Shown here: positions 1 to 9,998 of the stretch, piece after piece
Layout: every line of letters starts with the position of its first letter
Numbering within the stretch: the first letter of the stretch is position 1
NCBI GenBank assembly: GCA_963682055.1
Contig: OY821740.1
Location: forward strand, 44,598,795 to 44,662,794
Source of the DNA: Primula veris
Taxonomy: Eukaryota > Streptophyta > Magnoliopsida > Ericales > Primulaceae
DNA: 64,000 nt
Direction of reading: 5' to 3'
Notes under the pieces: generated by a model
The model's database searches: none
Told to the model about the DNA's origin: nothing
Seen by the model: only the letters and a program-made list of their open reading frames with translations
Translations under genes and position numbers: made by a program

Positions 1-139
1 AATTCTAAATCTTAAGATGTTTTTTCTCTTAGGCATTTGTACGAACACCTCGAACACATTGTAACTTTAATATAGTTTCTTTAAGAAACTTAAGTCCATC
101 CGAATTAAATTGTAGCAATTTAAAAACAAGACAAAAACA
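1..139. other. Left flank, no gene seen
   Basis: This is AT-rich host DNA next to the retrotransposon insertion. I see no coding or RNA feature in it. Confidence 0.6.
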
Positions 140-144
140 GAATC
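140..144. repeat. Target site duplication, left copy
   Basis: GAATC immediately precedes the 5' LTR and is repeated exactly at 11073-11077, after the 3' LTR. Confidence 0.92.
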
Positions 145-829
145 TGGCGAGGGAATGTCAGTGTCCCCTCGTCCGGACCGATATCACCACGGAAACGAAC
201 AAACCGGGGCCCTACATAGTGGATGTCTCACCCCCCGGCTCATCACCAAACGGGGTGAAGCTAGGCCGGCCCAAAGAAGCGTACTCGATACGCTTCACCA
301 ATTAATGCTACTGCCCCCTTTGGGGGGCCCTCCTGACGTTTCATCGACGTGGCCCAATCACAGGACACCTCCAGTGGGCCCCGGGAAAGGACAGTACTCT
401 TGTCAGAGTCATAAATGACTGACGCCGTTGGATCAGCATCTTACAGTACAGTGATCCAAGGGTTAATACACCTCTGAACCTCCCTATAAATACCCCCCCC
501 TAATCCTACCTAGAAGGGGACGCACAAATAGAAAGAAGAGAGATAAAGCTTAAACAACCCGGACCCCCTGAACACTATCTATACCACTCGATACACCGAC
601 TTGTAACCGGCCCGGTCCCTCACCCTTTATTATATTCCTACTTTCAGTTAACCCCGATACTGACTTGATCGTTGGAGAGGGAAAACCCGGTAGCAACCCC
701 GGGCCCCTGTTCGTTCCTTGTGCAGGCACGTAGACCATCTAATCGCCGGAGCATACCTGACCACCTCGGAAGATCGGAGCCAACGCGAAATTGATTAAAC
801 CGAGCTTGGGAAGAAAATCAAGCTCGCCA
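145..829 (+). repeat. 5' LTR
   Basis: This 685-bp terminal repeat starts with TG and ends with CA. Against the 3' LTR it shows three substitutions: the region near 559 (aaccc here, aatcc there), the region near 637 (ttccta here, ttctta there), and the run before the final cgagcttgg (taaac here, taagc there). It also has one C fewer in the run near 231-236 and one C more near 493-500. It carries a TATA box at 485-492. Confidence 0.96.
485..492 (+). promoter_or_regulatory. LTR TATA box
   Basis: TATAAATA followed by a C-run sits about two thirds into the U3/R part of the LTR, a typical position for the retrotransposon promoter. Transcription would start about 30 bp downstream, near 515-525. Confidence 0.7.
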
Positions 830-831
830 AT

Positions 832-849
832 TGGCGCCGTCTGTGGGAA
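832..849 (+). other. Primer-binding site
   Basis: TGGCGCCGTCTGTGGGAA starts two bases after the 5' LTR. This is the usual position and the common TGGCGCC... form of plant gypsy primer sites. The first nine bases match the complement of the tRNA-Asp 3' end as I know it, but the rest does not clearly, so I do not assign the tRNA. Confidence 0.8.
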
Positions 850-891
850 ACCTAAACGCGTTAGCTTCGACTCCCCGTCCTTAAAAGAAAC

Positions 892-3800
892 ATGTCTGGC
901 AATAACCGATTTGACACTCCATCGTCTCGACCCCCCCACGCTCTTGGGATGCCAAGAACGCTTTCTTTCGATGAGACCCCTAGGACCGCATCTACCAGGG
1001 AGCCCGTTCCCTTGACCGCAACAGCTCCCGCACCCCGATCGCGGGCCGAGCTGACAGAGATGATGATCGATATCCACCAAAAAGAGCTCGTCGCTCTTGC
1101 GGCCCAGAAAGCCTTGATAGCCTCGCTGATGGAGCCGGAACTCGAGCCCGCTCAAGGCGCGAGCCAAGACAAATCGGTTCCCGTCCCCGTTAAAAGCGTG
1201 ATGTCCAGGTTGGGACCCCTCCGACGACCCCCCCTAGAGACTCCCAGGGAGCCGGCTAGGGGTGCGGAGTCGGAGCATTCCCAAGAAGGAAATTCTCGCC
1301 GCGATAACGAGCGGAGTATACATTCGCGGCTCCGTTGGCAGGATGGCAGTCGGGACTCAAGGCCAGAATCTAGTCATGCCCAAACCGACAAGCCACCTCG
1401 GACACGGAGACGTGGCCGACGCGGACGGCACGATGCAGCTGGTGAGGCAGCGTTGAAAATCGTGGCCTCTACCCGCAGCACCCCGTTCTCGGACGAAATT
1501 GAATACAGTGTCCCCCCCCGAAACTTTATCGCCCCTATCCTCCAAACCTTCAATGCGGACTCTAATCCAGAGGCTCATCTCCGACACTACCGATACCAGA
1601 TGAACCATTGGTCACACCTTGACCAGTTAATGTGCAGGTGCTTTCCCGCCAGCCTGGGAAGGCTCGCTAGTAAATGGTTCCAGTCCCTGCCCGTCAATTC
1701 TATCCACTGTTGGGACGATCTAGCTTATGACTTTGCACACCGGTTCATAAACTTGAAAGAGAGAGCTGCCCAGCCGGAGCAACTCTATCAAGTGAGGGTC
1801 CAATCTAAAGAGACCCTCGAGAACTATGATAGTCGGTTTTGGCTGAAGCATGCCGAATGCGCGGACTGTCCCGACTCCACCGCCATAGCTGCCTTTAGGC
1901 AAAACATGGTAGTTGGGAGCAGGATCCGAAACGAGATGATCACGACCCCACCCAACTCTGTTCCTCAACTCAGGTCCCTCATAAAACAGCATATCGACAT
2001 TGAGAAGGACATGAGGTCAGCCGGGGCAACACGTTCGGTAGCCCTTATCGACCAGCCAAGGGACCGGTTCGTCGCAACGAGCCCTCGAAGGAACCGGCCC
2101 ATAGCGGAAAGGATGGAGCGGACACGAACGGGAAGAAACCTGCAACCGGCCCCTAAAAGAAGAAAAGAGGACCCCCGACCGGGGCATCAAACCCCTGTCG
2201 CCTCGGGGTCGGGCGCTGCCTATTCCACCACCTTTCGCCTACCTCTCGTCGACCTTCTTAACAAGATCGAGAACGAGCCTTTCTTCTCTTGGCCTCTCCC
2301 ACTACGGAACGAGCCGGCCCCAGGGCCTAACGACAAAATCTGTGAATACCACAGGGGTCGCGGCCACCATACCTCCGAATGCCATGGTCTGAAGGCCAGG
2401 CTCGAGGGATGGGTCCGGGATGGCCTAATGGATAAATATGTCAAATCACGAAGAGAATCCGACCGAGATGGAGAAGGGGTTGATGAGAGGCAGCGGGACC
2501 TCCCCCCACCGGTGATGATCTGTCACGTCATTCACTCCGGGCCCAAAAGGTCAATCCAGAATGGGGCAGAAAGAACCTCAGCACGGGAAGCCTTGATGAA
2601 GCAGTACGTCTGCCTCGCAGAAAGCTCAAGCCCTCGGAAAAAGTATAAGCGCAATTCCAAGCCGGATGTAAGCTTCACTGAGTTCGACCTGGTGGGGGTG
2701 GATGTGCCCCACACTGATGCCCTCGTTATCTCGGCACAGATAGGCCTATGCGCTGTAGGACGGATCCTCGTTGATCAAGGAGCGTCGGTCAATATACTCT
2801 TTGAAGACCTCTTTCGAAAGATGGGACTCAAAGAGGAACAGTTGGAAACCGACGTCCCTCCCCTGTATGGATTCAACTCTGAAGCGGTCCGGCCCAAAGG
2901 AAACATAACCTTGCCCGTGAAAACTGGTACGAAAGTAATGGGCGTGGAGTTCACGGTGGTGAATGTCCCCTCTGTTTACAACGTGATATTGGGGCGCCCG
3001 TGGCTCCACGGAATAGATGGAGTCTCCTCCACCTTACACCAAAAGGTTAAGTACCCAACTGATTCTGGTGTGGAAACCATCTCGGGAAATCAGAAAGTCT
3101 CACGCAGCTGTGCCATGGCCGTGTATTCCGGCAAAGAGATGGTGCCGGCCCAAAGTGCCATGAACATCGAGGCAGAGGACTCTAAGCTGCTGAGGGAACT
3201 AAACAAAAAGATGGGGCCTGAGGCCGAAGACAAGGTGGAGGAAGGACTGCTGAAAATCCAAATCCCGGGGCATGACGAGGACCACTTTTTTATGGTGGGA
3301 GCAAAGCTTACCAAACCTGAGGTCACCGACCTCGTCGAACTCCTTCTCCAACACCTCGACAATTTTGCATGGGGTCCAAGCGAGATGCCAGGCATCAGTT
3401 CCGACCTCGCTTGCCATAAACTTAACGTCAACCCGGATGCCAAGCCCGTGATGCAAAAGGGGCGCCGTGTCAGTCCAGAGCATGCCGATGCCATAAACGA
3501 GGAAGTAGAGAAGCTTCTTCTGGCCGGGGCCATCAGGGAGATTTATTACCCCAGATGGCTCGCCAATCCCGTAGTGGTCCCCAAAAAGAACGGAAAGTTG
3601 AGGGTGTGCATCGATTATACGAGCCTCAACAAGGCCTGTCCAAAGGATCCTTTCCCCTTGCCCAAAATCGATCAAATAGTGGACTCTACGGCCGGGGCCG
3701 CCAGAATGAGCTTCCTGGATGCCTGCTCCGGCTACCACCAAATACCTATGTCGGAGGCCGACCAAGAAAAAACTGCCTTCATCACCCCAAGGGGAAATTA

Positions 3801-6471
3801 CTGCTACAAGCTGATGCCCTTCGGGCTCAAGAACGCCGGGGCGACCTATCAGAGAATGGTTACGAAGATATTCTCTAAGAACATAGGCCGAACCATGGAG
3901 GTCTATATTGACGATATGGTGGTAAAAAGCACCCAGGAGAGGGACCACCTATCCGACCTAAGAGAGGTGTTCGAAACAATACGAAGGCATGACCTGAAGC
4001 TGAACGCCTCTAAATATGCCTTCGGGGTAGGCGCCGGCAAATTCCTGGGGTTCATGGTGACCCACCGCGGCATCGAAGCAAACCCGTCCCAGATCTCTGC
4101 CTTGAAAAATTTGAAAACACCTGAGAAGAGAAGGGACATACAAAAGCTAGCCGGGATGGCTGCCGCCCTCAACCGATTTATTGCCCGGTTCGGGGACCGA
4201 TGCAAGCCATTCTTTACGGCCTTAAAAGCCCAGAAGAAATTCAAATGGACCGATGAATGCCGGCGCGCGTTCACCGAGCTGGCGGACTACCTCGGAAGTC
4301 CGCCCCTTCTAACCAAGCCGGACCCAGGCGATGTCCTTACCCTATACCTGGCCGTGTCTGAGATAGCCGTCAGCGCCGTCCTCATCAAGGAACTCGACAG
4401 GGAGCAAAGGCCTATCTATTACGTGAGCAAAACTCTCCTCAATGCCGAGGCTAGGTATATGCCTTTGGAAAAACTCGTCCTAGCCCTCGTCGTGGCCTCA
4501 CGAAAACTTGCTCACTATTTCTCTGCACACAGCATTGTGGTCTATACTGACCAGCCCGTGCGAGAAATACTCCAAAAGGGGGATCTCTCTCGACGAATGA
4601 TGAAGTGGGCCTGCCACTTGAACGCCTACGACATCAGCTATGCGCCGCGAACTTCCGTCAAAGGACAGGCCCTGGCCGACTTCGTGGCAGAATTCACCGG
4701 GACGACTCAATGCCCCGACGTCACAGGTCGTGCCCCCGAGGCCTGGACCTTGCACGCGGATGGAGCCGCCAATAAGAAAGGGTCCGGCCTTGGCGTCGTA
4801 CTCCGATCTCCCCAGGGGGATGTGATCGAGAAGTCAATCCAGCTTGGCTTCCGAGCCATGAATAACGAGGCCGAATATGAGGCCGTGATCGCCGGCTTAA
4901 AAATGGCCCGAAGCCTCGGAATCAAAAAGATACTGGTACATACGGACTCCCAATTAGTCAGCAGCCAGATCAGTGGCGAATTTCAGACGAAGGACGAGAG
5001 AATGGCCAGCTACGTGGCTATCGCTTCCGGAATACTCCAAAGCTTCGAATGCCAAGAAATCGTCAACGTCAATAGAAACGAGAACACCCACGCCGATGCA
5101 CTAGCGACCCTAGCCTCGGTCATGAGTGATAAGAAAGAGAGAGTCATCACCATAGAATATGTCCCTTCGCCTAGCATCGAGGCTAAGGCAACAATTAACA
5201 TGGTGACTGACCTCCCGCCGGAGCCAAGCTGGATGGACCCCATAATCGAATACCATCGCTCCGGTGATCTTCCCAAAGACAAGAAAGAGGCCGAGAAAAT
5301 AAGAAGAACGGCACTCGGATTCTGGATAGCTCCCAACGACAAGCTCTATAAAAGATCGTTCTCTGGCCCCTACTTACTCTGCGTCCACCCCAACATGGTG
5401 ATAAGGGTCATGGAAGAAATTCACGAAGGAACGTGTGGGAGCCATACCGGGGGCAGATCGCTGGCCAACCGAGCCTTGACCCACGGATATTGGTGGCCCC
5501 TCATGCAGAAGGACGCCAAAGCTTTCGTACTCAGATGCGAGAAGTGTCAGAGGTACGCACCTATACCCCATGCCCCGGCGCAAAAAATGAGCAGCGTGAC
5601 CTCGCCCTGGCCCTTTGCGCAGTGGGGCATGGATATCGTTGGACCATTCCCCGTGGCCCCGGGGGGGAAGAAGTTCCTCCTCATGGTCACCGATTACTTC
5701 TCAAAGTGGGTGGAGGCCGTGGCCTTAGCGAAAATCACAGAGGCCGAAGTGATACGTTTCCTCTGGAGAGACGTGATCACCAGATTCGGAATCCCCTACT
5801 CAATCGTCGCGGACAATGGGGGACAGTTCACCGGGGTCAAATTAAAAGCGATGTATGCAAAGTATCACATCAAGAACTACTATTCGACCCCATCGTACCC
5901 TCAATGCAACGGACAAGCTGAGGTGTCAAACAAGACCGTGCTCGACGGAATCAAGAAGAGGCTAGACGAGTCCAAAGGACGATGGGCTGCAGAGCTGCAT
6001 CACGTCCTTTGGGCCTACCGAACGACGAGAAGACGGGGCACTCAACAGACACCCTATAGCCTCACTTACGGAATGGAAGCCGTCATCCCGTTAGAAATCG
6101 GGCTTCCTTCTCTGAGGACGGACATGGTGGAAAACGGGCTTAATGAAAAGATGATGGGGCTAGAGCTAGACTACGCCGAAGAAAGAAGGGAGGTTGCGGC
6201 CATCCGTAACGCCGAATATAAAAACGAGCTGGGGCGTTCTTATGACAAAAGAGTGAACGCCAGGCGTTTCCAAGATGAAGACCTCGTATTACGAAGAGTA
6301 AACAACAACACCAGGATACAGTCCGACGGCAAGCTAGGCCCCAATTGGGAAGGCCCTTATCGAATCCTCGGTGCGGTAGGGAACGGGGCCTACCTGTTGG
6401 GTCGTCTCCCCAACGACGTCCCGATGGACCGACCTTGGAACGTCAACAACCTAAGGAAGTACTACCAGTAG
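892..6471 (+). CDS. gag-pol: Gag-Pol polyprotein, Tat-lineage gypsy retrotransposon
   Basis: One frame of 1859 codons encodes the particle, replication and integration proteins of the element; the ATG at 892 lies 60 bp after the LTR. Domains in order: gag helical region about 229-345; a CX2HX4HX4C knuckle at 484-497; aspartic protease with D628-Q-G-A; reverse transcriptase about 855-1040, with FLDACSGYHQ near 942 and catalytic YIDD at 1005-1008; RNase H about 1150-1268 (YTDQ); a second RNase H about 1285-1410, with acidic residues in HADG, NEAEYE, HTDSQ and HADAL; integrase with an HHCC finger about 1510-1552 and the DDE acids in MDIVGP, DNGGQF (about 1640) and GQAEV (about 1677); and a GPY-type motif (WEGPYRI) near 1820. 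Gag and Pol need no frameshift or readthrough, so their ratio must be set by processing or splicing. The protease triad is DQG rather than the usual DTG/DSG. The frame looks fully intact. Confidence 0.96.
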   Translation: MSGNNRFDTPSSRPPHALGMPRTLSFDETPRTASTREPVPLTATAPAPRSRAELTEMMIDIHQKELVALAAQKALIASLMEPELEPAQGASQDKSVPVPVKSVMSRLGPLRRPPLETPREPARGAESEHSQEGNSRRDNERSIHSRLRWQDGSRDSRPESSHAQTDKPPRTRRRGRRGRHDAAGEAALKIVASTRSTPFSDEIEYSVPPRNFIAPILQTFNADSNPEAHLRHYRYQMNHWSHLDQLMCRCFPASLGRLASKWFQSLPVNSIHCWDDLAYDFAHRFINLKERAAQPEQLYQVRVQSKETLENYDSRFWLKHAECADCPDSTAIAAFRQNMVVGSRIRNEMITTPPNSVPQLRSLIKQHIDIEKDMRSAGATRSVALIDQPRDRFVATSPRRNRPIAERMERTRTGRNLQPAPKRRKEDPRPGHQTPVASGSGAAYSTTFRLPLVDLLNKIENEPFFSWPLPLRNEPAPGPNDKICEYHRGRGHHTSECHGLKARLEGWVRDGLMDKYVKSRRESDRDGEGVDERQRDLPPPVMICHVIHSGPKRSIQNGAERTSAREALMKQYVCLAESSSPRKKYKRNSKPDVSFTEFDLVGVDVPHTDALVISAQIGLCAVGRILVDQGASVNILFEDLFRKMGLKEEQLETDVPPLYGFNSEAVRPKGNITLPVKTGTKVMGVEFTVVNVPSVYNVILGRPWLHGIDGVSSTLHQKVKYPTDSGVETISGNQKVSRSCAMAVYSGKEMVPAQSAMNIEAEDSKLLRELNKKMGPEAEDKVEEGLLKIQIPGHDEDHFFMVGAKLTKPEVTDLVELLLQHLDNFAWGPSEMPGISSDLACHKLNVNPDAKPVMQKGRRVSPEHADAINEEVEKLLLAGAIREIYYPRWLANPVVVPKKNGKLRVCIDYTSLNKACPKDPFPLPKIDQIVDSTAGAARMSFLDACSGYHQIPMSEADQEKTAFITPRGNYCYKLMPFGLKNAGATYQRMVTKIFSKNIGRTMEVYIDDMVVKSTQERDHLSDLREVFETIRRHDLKLNASKYAFGVGAGKFLGFMVTHRGIEANPSQISALKNLKTPEKRRDIQKLAGMAAALNRFIARFGDRCKPFFTALKAQKKFKWTDECRRAFTELADYLGSPPLLTKPDPGDVLTLYLAVSEIAVSAVLIKELDREQRPIYYVSKTLLNAEARYMPLEKLVLALVVASRKLAHYFSAHSIVVYTDQPVREILQKGDLSRRMMKWACHLNAYDISYAPRTSVKGQALADFVAEFTGTTQCPDVTGRAPEAWTLHADGAANKKGSGLGVVLRSPQGDVIEKSIQLGFRAMNNEAEYEAVIAGLKMARSLGIKKILVHTDSQLVSSQISGEFQTKDERMASYVAIASGILQSFECQEIVNVNRNENTHADALATLASVMSDKKERVITIEYVPSPSIEAKATINMVTDLPPEPSWMDPIIEYHRSGDLPKDKKEAEKIRRTALGFWIAPNDKLYKRSFSGPYLLCVHPNMVIRVMEEIHEGTCGSHTGGRSLANRALTHGYWWPLMQKDAKAFVLRCEKCQRYAPIPHAPAQKMSSVTSPWPFAQWGMDIVGPFPVAPGGKKFLLMVTDYFSKWVEAVALAKITEAEVIRFLWRDVITRFGIPYSIVADNGGQFTGVKLKAMYAKYHIKNYYSTPSYPQCNGQAEVSNKTVLDGIKKRLDESKGRWAAELHHVLWAYRTTRRRGTQQTPYSLTYGMEAVIPLEIGLPSLRTDMVENGLNEKMMGLELDYAEERREVAAIRNAEYKNELGRSYDKRVNARRFQDEDLVLRRVNNNTRIQSDGKLGPNWEGPYRILGAVGNGAYLLGRLPNDVPMDRPWNVNNLRKYYQ

Positions 6472-6561
6472 GGCTCGGCCTTTATGTCTGTGTAAATAGG
6501 AATGTGCTGTAAATTTATGCCTGTGGGCTTTATAAATAAAAACTGTTGTTATTTAAATTCT

Positions 6562-6943
6562 CTAAGTGTTTCAGAACACGAGCCTATACGGCACCCCGGT
6601 TCATATTTACTTGAATTTTTCATCTCATTTAAATTTTCTCTAAGTGTTTCAGAACACGAGCCTATACGGCACCCCGGTTCATATTTACTTGAATTTTTCA
6701 GTTCATTTAAATTCTCTAAGTGTTTCAGAACACGAGCCTATACGGCACCCCGGTTCATATTTACTTGAATTTTTCAGTTCATCTAAATTCTCTAAGTGTT
6801 TCAGAACACGAGCCTATACGGCACCCCGGTTCATATTTACTTGAATTTTTTAGTTCATTTAAATTCTCTAAGTGTTTCAGAACACGAGCCTATACGGCAC
6901 CCCGGTTCATATTTACTTGGATTTTTCAATTCATTTAAATTTT
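6562..6943 (+). repeat. Tandem repeat, five 76-78 bp units
   Basis: Five copies begin at 6562, 6640, 6716, 6792 and 6868 with ctaagtgtttcagaacacg. Each contains cctatacggcaccccggttc and ends in an AT-rich tail. The block lies just after the pol stop. Tandem repeats in the 3' untranslated region are common in Tat elements. The third to fifth copies are almost identical, which fits recent slippage. Confidence 0.93.
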
Positions 6944-7209
6944 CTGTGTTACTTCGGTTTACAAGTTATGAGTTGTATTAAACGAGCGCCCCAACGCCGA
7001 AGCACTAAGGCCCACTCATTTGGGAGCATGCATACAACGTAAGAATCACAACGGAAGTATAGAAATAAAACACAGAAGAATAAAAGACAAGTCCAAAATT
7101 GTTTTTTCATTTCATTCAATGGAAAGCTATTACATGCTAAGTAAAAAAAAAAAAAAAAAAAAAAAAAAGCTATTACATTCAAGGGGTTTACATACTAAGC
7201 ATAACTACC
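6944..7209. other. Spacer with A25-type homopolymer
   Basis: No gene is seen here. A run of about 25 A at 7144-7168 is flanked by two copies of aagctattacat (starting near 7127 and 7168). On the minus strand this would be a poly-T run in the 3' UTR of the antisense gene. Confidence 0.5.
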
Positions 7210-9856
7210 CTAGAAATCCCCGTTGCCATCTCCCTCATCCTCTTCGTCGGAGAGGGCTCGAGGAATGAGGGGAACCACCTCTGGGATAGGAGCCGAGGGG
7301 ACCGGAACGATGATGTTGTCCATGCTCCATACCGGATGGTCCGGTCCCGCCCTCAGAAAGGCAGCCGCCTCAGTCCATCCTTCGACATAGAAGGAATTAA
7401 ATTCCTTCTGTGTCTTTTCGACCCAGGCTGCGTTTAGTTCGGCTTGAGCAGCTTGAACCGCAGCCTTCAGCTTATCAGCCGCCTTTGCTTCGGCCTCTTT
7501 CAGAGCCGCCTCGGCTGCTTGAGCTCGCTCCTCAGCCCCCATCTTGGCCTTCACAGCTTCGACCCTTTTCGCCTTGACCGTGGCATTGAGGCCTTCGGCT
7601 TTCTCCGCCCTGCTCTCGGCCTCCTCCGCCCTTTTTTGGGCCTCCTCCATGAGCTTCGCGTTGGCCTCGGCCTTACCGGCCCATGATCTCACCAGCTGGC
7701 CTTGGTGATAAACATATTGATTCATCATTAAATAGGCCTACGAGGGAAAAGGCAAAACACTTAGCAAAATATTTGAAAGAAACAATACGAAAGCATACAG
7801 CATAAAACAAAAATAGAGGGTTACGTACCTGGGGAATCATGGCCATGGCCGATGTCATAGAGGATGCGAGGTCACGACCCCGATGGTCAGCCTCGACGCT
7901 TTGCTGCTGGAGCGCAGCCAAAGCTAGTAGTCCGGCGGATGGGTGAGCCTCCATTATGCTCTTTACCCCCGTCGCCGCCTTCACCTCCTCGGGTGTTTGC
8001 ACTGGCATCCTATGGGTCGGTGAGATGGCAGAGGCGGCAGAGGAGCTCGCGCTTTGAGTAGGGCCCAACGTCACTCTCGGCCTCTCCGTCACCACGACCT
8101 CAGGCGAGGTGCCCCCTCCAGCCTTGGTTTTCTTCCCATCACGGAGGGGCCTCGTCCCCTCCACTTTTCTTTTCCCAAGCCGGGCCTTGCGGGCCGCCCG
8201 GTCAAGCCTAGTCTGAGCAGCCAAGTCAGCAGCAATATTGGCGCCAGACTGAGGCATGACAACCACTTCGTTGTCCCCTGTGTCGACCTCCTTTGTTGCG
8301 ATCTCGGGCTCTATGACCACCGCCTCTCCGACCACCTTCTCCGTCTCAACGGCCTCAAGTGCTATGATACCCTCCTCGGCCACAACCCCTTCCCCCTCTC
8401 CCTCTCCACTTCCCCCAGCCGCGGCAGCATCTTCTTCATCTGCTTCCTCCTCCTCGTCAGAACGGACCACCTGTACAGGCCAAACACAAAAAGAGTTAGA
8501 AAAATCAACAAAATCTACAAAATCTAGCTAAGTGTCAAATAATGTAGAGAACATGGAATGAGTTAGACTTACTCTGGTCCGCGAGGTACCCAAGCTCGGC
8601 CCTGTAAGTTCTTCGCCCACGAGGCTGTCTTCGAGGTGAGAGGGACTCCTCACAACGGGCTCTCTGGAGCTAAGAGGAACGATCTCCTTCAAAGGGTTCC
8701 CATGTTGGTCTATATAGTGCCGGGTGCCGTCTGGCCCCTCCCTATAATTGAGGATGGTCCCATCTGGACGAACCTCCCATTTCACCCCGGCAGTGGCAGG
8801 AGCAAAAGACGTCACAGTCATGACCTTCCTCGCCCTACTGCTGCTCGACTTTGCCTTGGGCTTCGCCGCCATCTTCTTCGCCACGGGCCCTGTCACGGCC
8901 TCGGCTTCAGCCGCTTTAGGAGGGAGGGTGGACTCCAACCCATTCTCTTTCTCCCATCTCTCGCGGGAGTATCCCACAGGACAAAAGGTCCTGTGGGGCC
9001 AAATGAATTCGTTCCCCTTGCAAGTTGTTGGGGATCCACAAATTAGGAGACGCTCCGCATCGCGCGCCCCAGCATCGGTCCCGTCGGGACCCCACCAGTT
9101 CAGAGCCACCTCCATGGACTCAGTATTGGGCTCGCCCAGGCCCCGAAGCTTAGAGGCCACTGTGGCCTTGTTCTCTTTGGTGCTTAGCACCCTCCCCGGC
9201 CTGGACGGGAGTATCAGGTCGGTCCGGTGGAGCCAATGGCCTTCCACCACGATCACATCTTGGGTATAGCCCCGATTAGAATCGGAGTTACCCGTGATCA
9301 ACTGATTGTAAGCACGGCACCTTAAGTAAGGCTGCCTGCTCTTGGATTGGGAGCTTGGCTCGGTCTGCAGGAATTCGTAGCAGGCCAAGAGCTCCCTAAG
9401 CCCTAATGTTTCTGGCAGGGCCGGGCCCAACAACACATTAAGGACCTCCATCCCGGCGCAGATACGATGCGCCTGGAGGGGCCACTGGCATGGAAGAGTC
9501 TGTGTCCAAGCGCACAACTCTGCCAGCAGCTCCGGGATGGGGAGGTGGGTACCCCCATAGAGGAGAGTAGAGAGAGAGAGTGTTACCATGTCGTTGGGAC
9601 GGGCCACTATGCCGTTCACTTCGTCGACACTCTCACATCTCCGGAGTTTGAACTCCTCTCCGATCCCGCAGAGTTCTCGGAATTCGTTGAGATCAGGCCC
9701 GTGTAGCCTCACCATGATGCTGCTGTCGTTCCCCTCCACGGTCAGGGTCGGATCGAGAATCATCGGCCGGAACGGCAGAGCGTTCGCTGCTACGGCCAGG
9801 CGCCGTGGTTGCGGAGCGACCATCGGGCCCTTTCCGGCTCCGTGGATTATAACCAT
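7210..9856 (-). CDS. Antisense additional gene of the retrotransposon (3 exons, 817 aa)
   Basis: Three minus-strand exons join in phase 0: 9856-8573, 8470-7829 and 7737-7210. The donors are GTAAGT (8572-8567) and GTACGT (7828-7823); the acceptors are ACAG before 8470 and GTAG before 7737. All 817 codons are open, starting at MVIIHGAGKG and ending at GDGNGDF. The N-terminal half has a helical segment about residues 105-145 (LPIPELLAELCAWTQ...) that resembles the plant family Pfam calls Transposase_28, 'putative gypsy type transposon'; this is from recall, not a search. The middle is basic and then very acidic (SDEEEEADEEDA at the start of exon 2). Exon 3 is an Ala/Glu/Lys-rich coiled coil (about 655-740) with an acidic tail. 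Antisense additional ORFs between pol and the 3' LTR are known in Tat/Retand elements; their function is unknown. A TATA box and short 5' leader lie just upstream. Confidence 0.82.
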
Positions 9857-9892
9857 TGTGGTGGGAAATTTGTAAAAAATTCGTTAAGTGAA

Positions 9893-9954
9893 GAGGAAAT
9901 GGCTTGCTATAGAAATCTAGAGAGAGGAAATGGCTTGCTGTGAAAATCTAGAAA
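9893..9954 (-). repeat. Two 31-bp direct repeats in the antisense leader
   Basis: gaggaaatggcttgct plus an AT-rich tail ending in atctaga occurs twice in tandem (9893 and 9924), inside the predicted 5' UTR of the antisense gene. Confidence 0.8.
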
Positions 9955-9990
9955 GAAGAGTAGAAAGTGAAAAATGAATTTCACTGGGGG

Positions 9991-9998
9991 TATTTATA
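9991..9998 (-). promoter_or_regulatory. TATA box of the antisense gene
   Basis: On the minus strand TATAAATA lies 135 bp upstream of the ATG at 9856, leaving a leader of about 105 nt. Its context, CTATAAATACCCCC (9999-9986), is identical over 14 bases to the LTR promoter core at 484-497. Confidence 0.65.

Noticed and set aside
155..418. Open frame in the 5' LTR (and its copy in the 3' LTR near 10354-10662)
   Set aside because: It lies in untranslated LTR sequence upstream of the TATA box, has low-complexity composition, and has no family resemblance.
739..5583. Long minus-strand open stretches opposite gag-pol
   Set aside because: They are shadows of the GC-rich, codon-biased gag-pol frame. 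They lack domains, splice logic and promoters, unlike the antisense gene at 7210-9856.
6502..6981. Overlapping short frames across the tandem repeats
   Set aside because: They arise because the 76-bp unit is open in several frames. The peptides are simply repeats of the unit.
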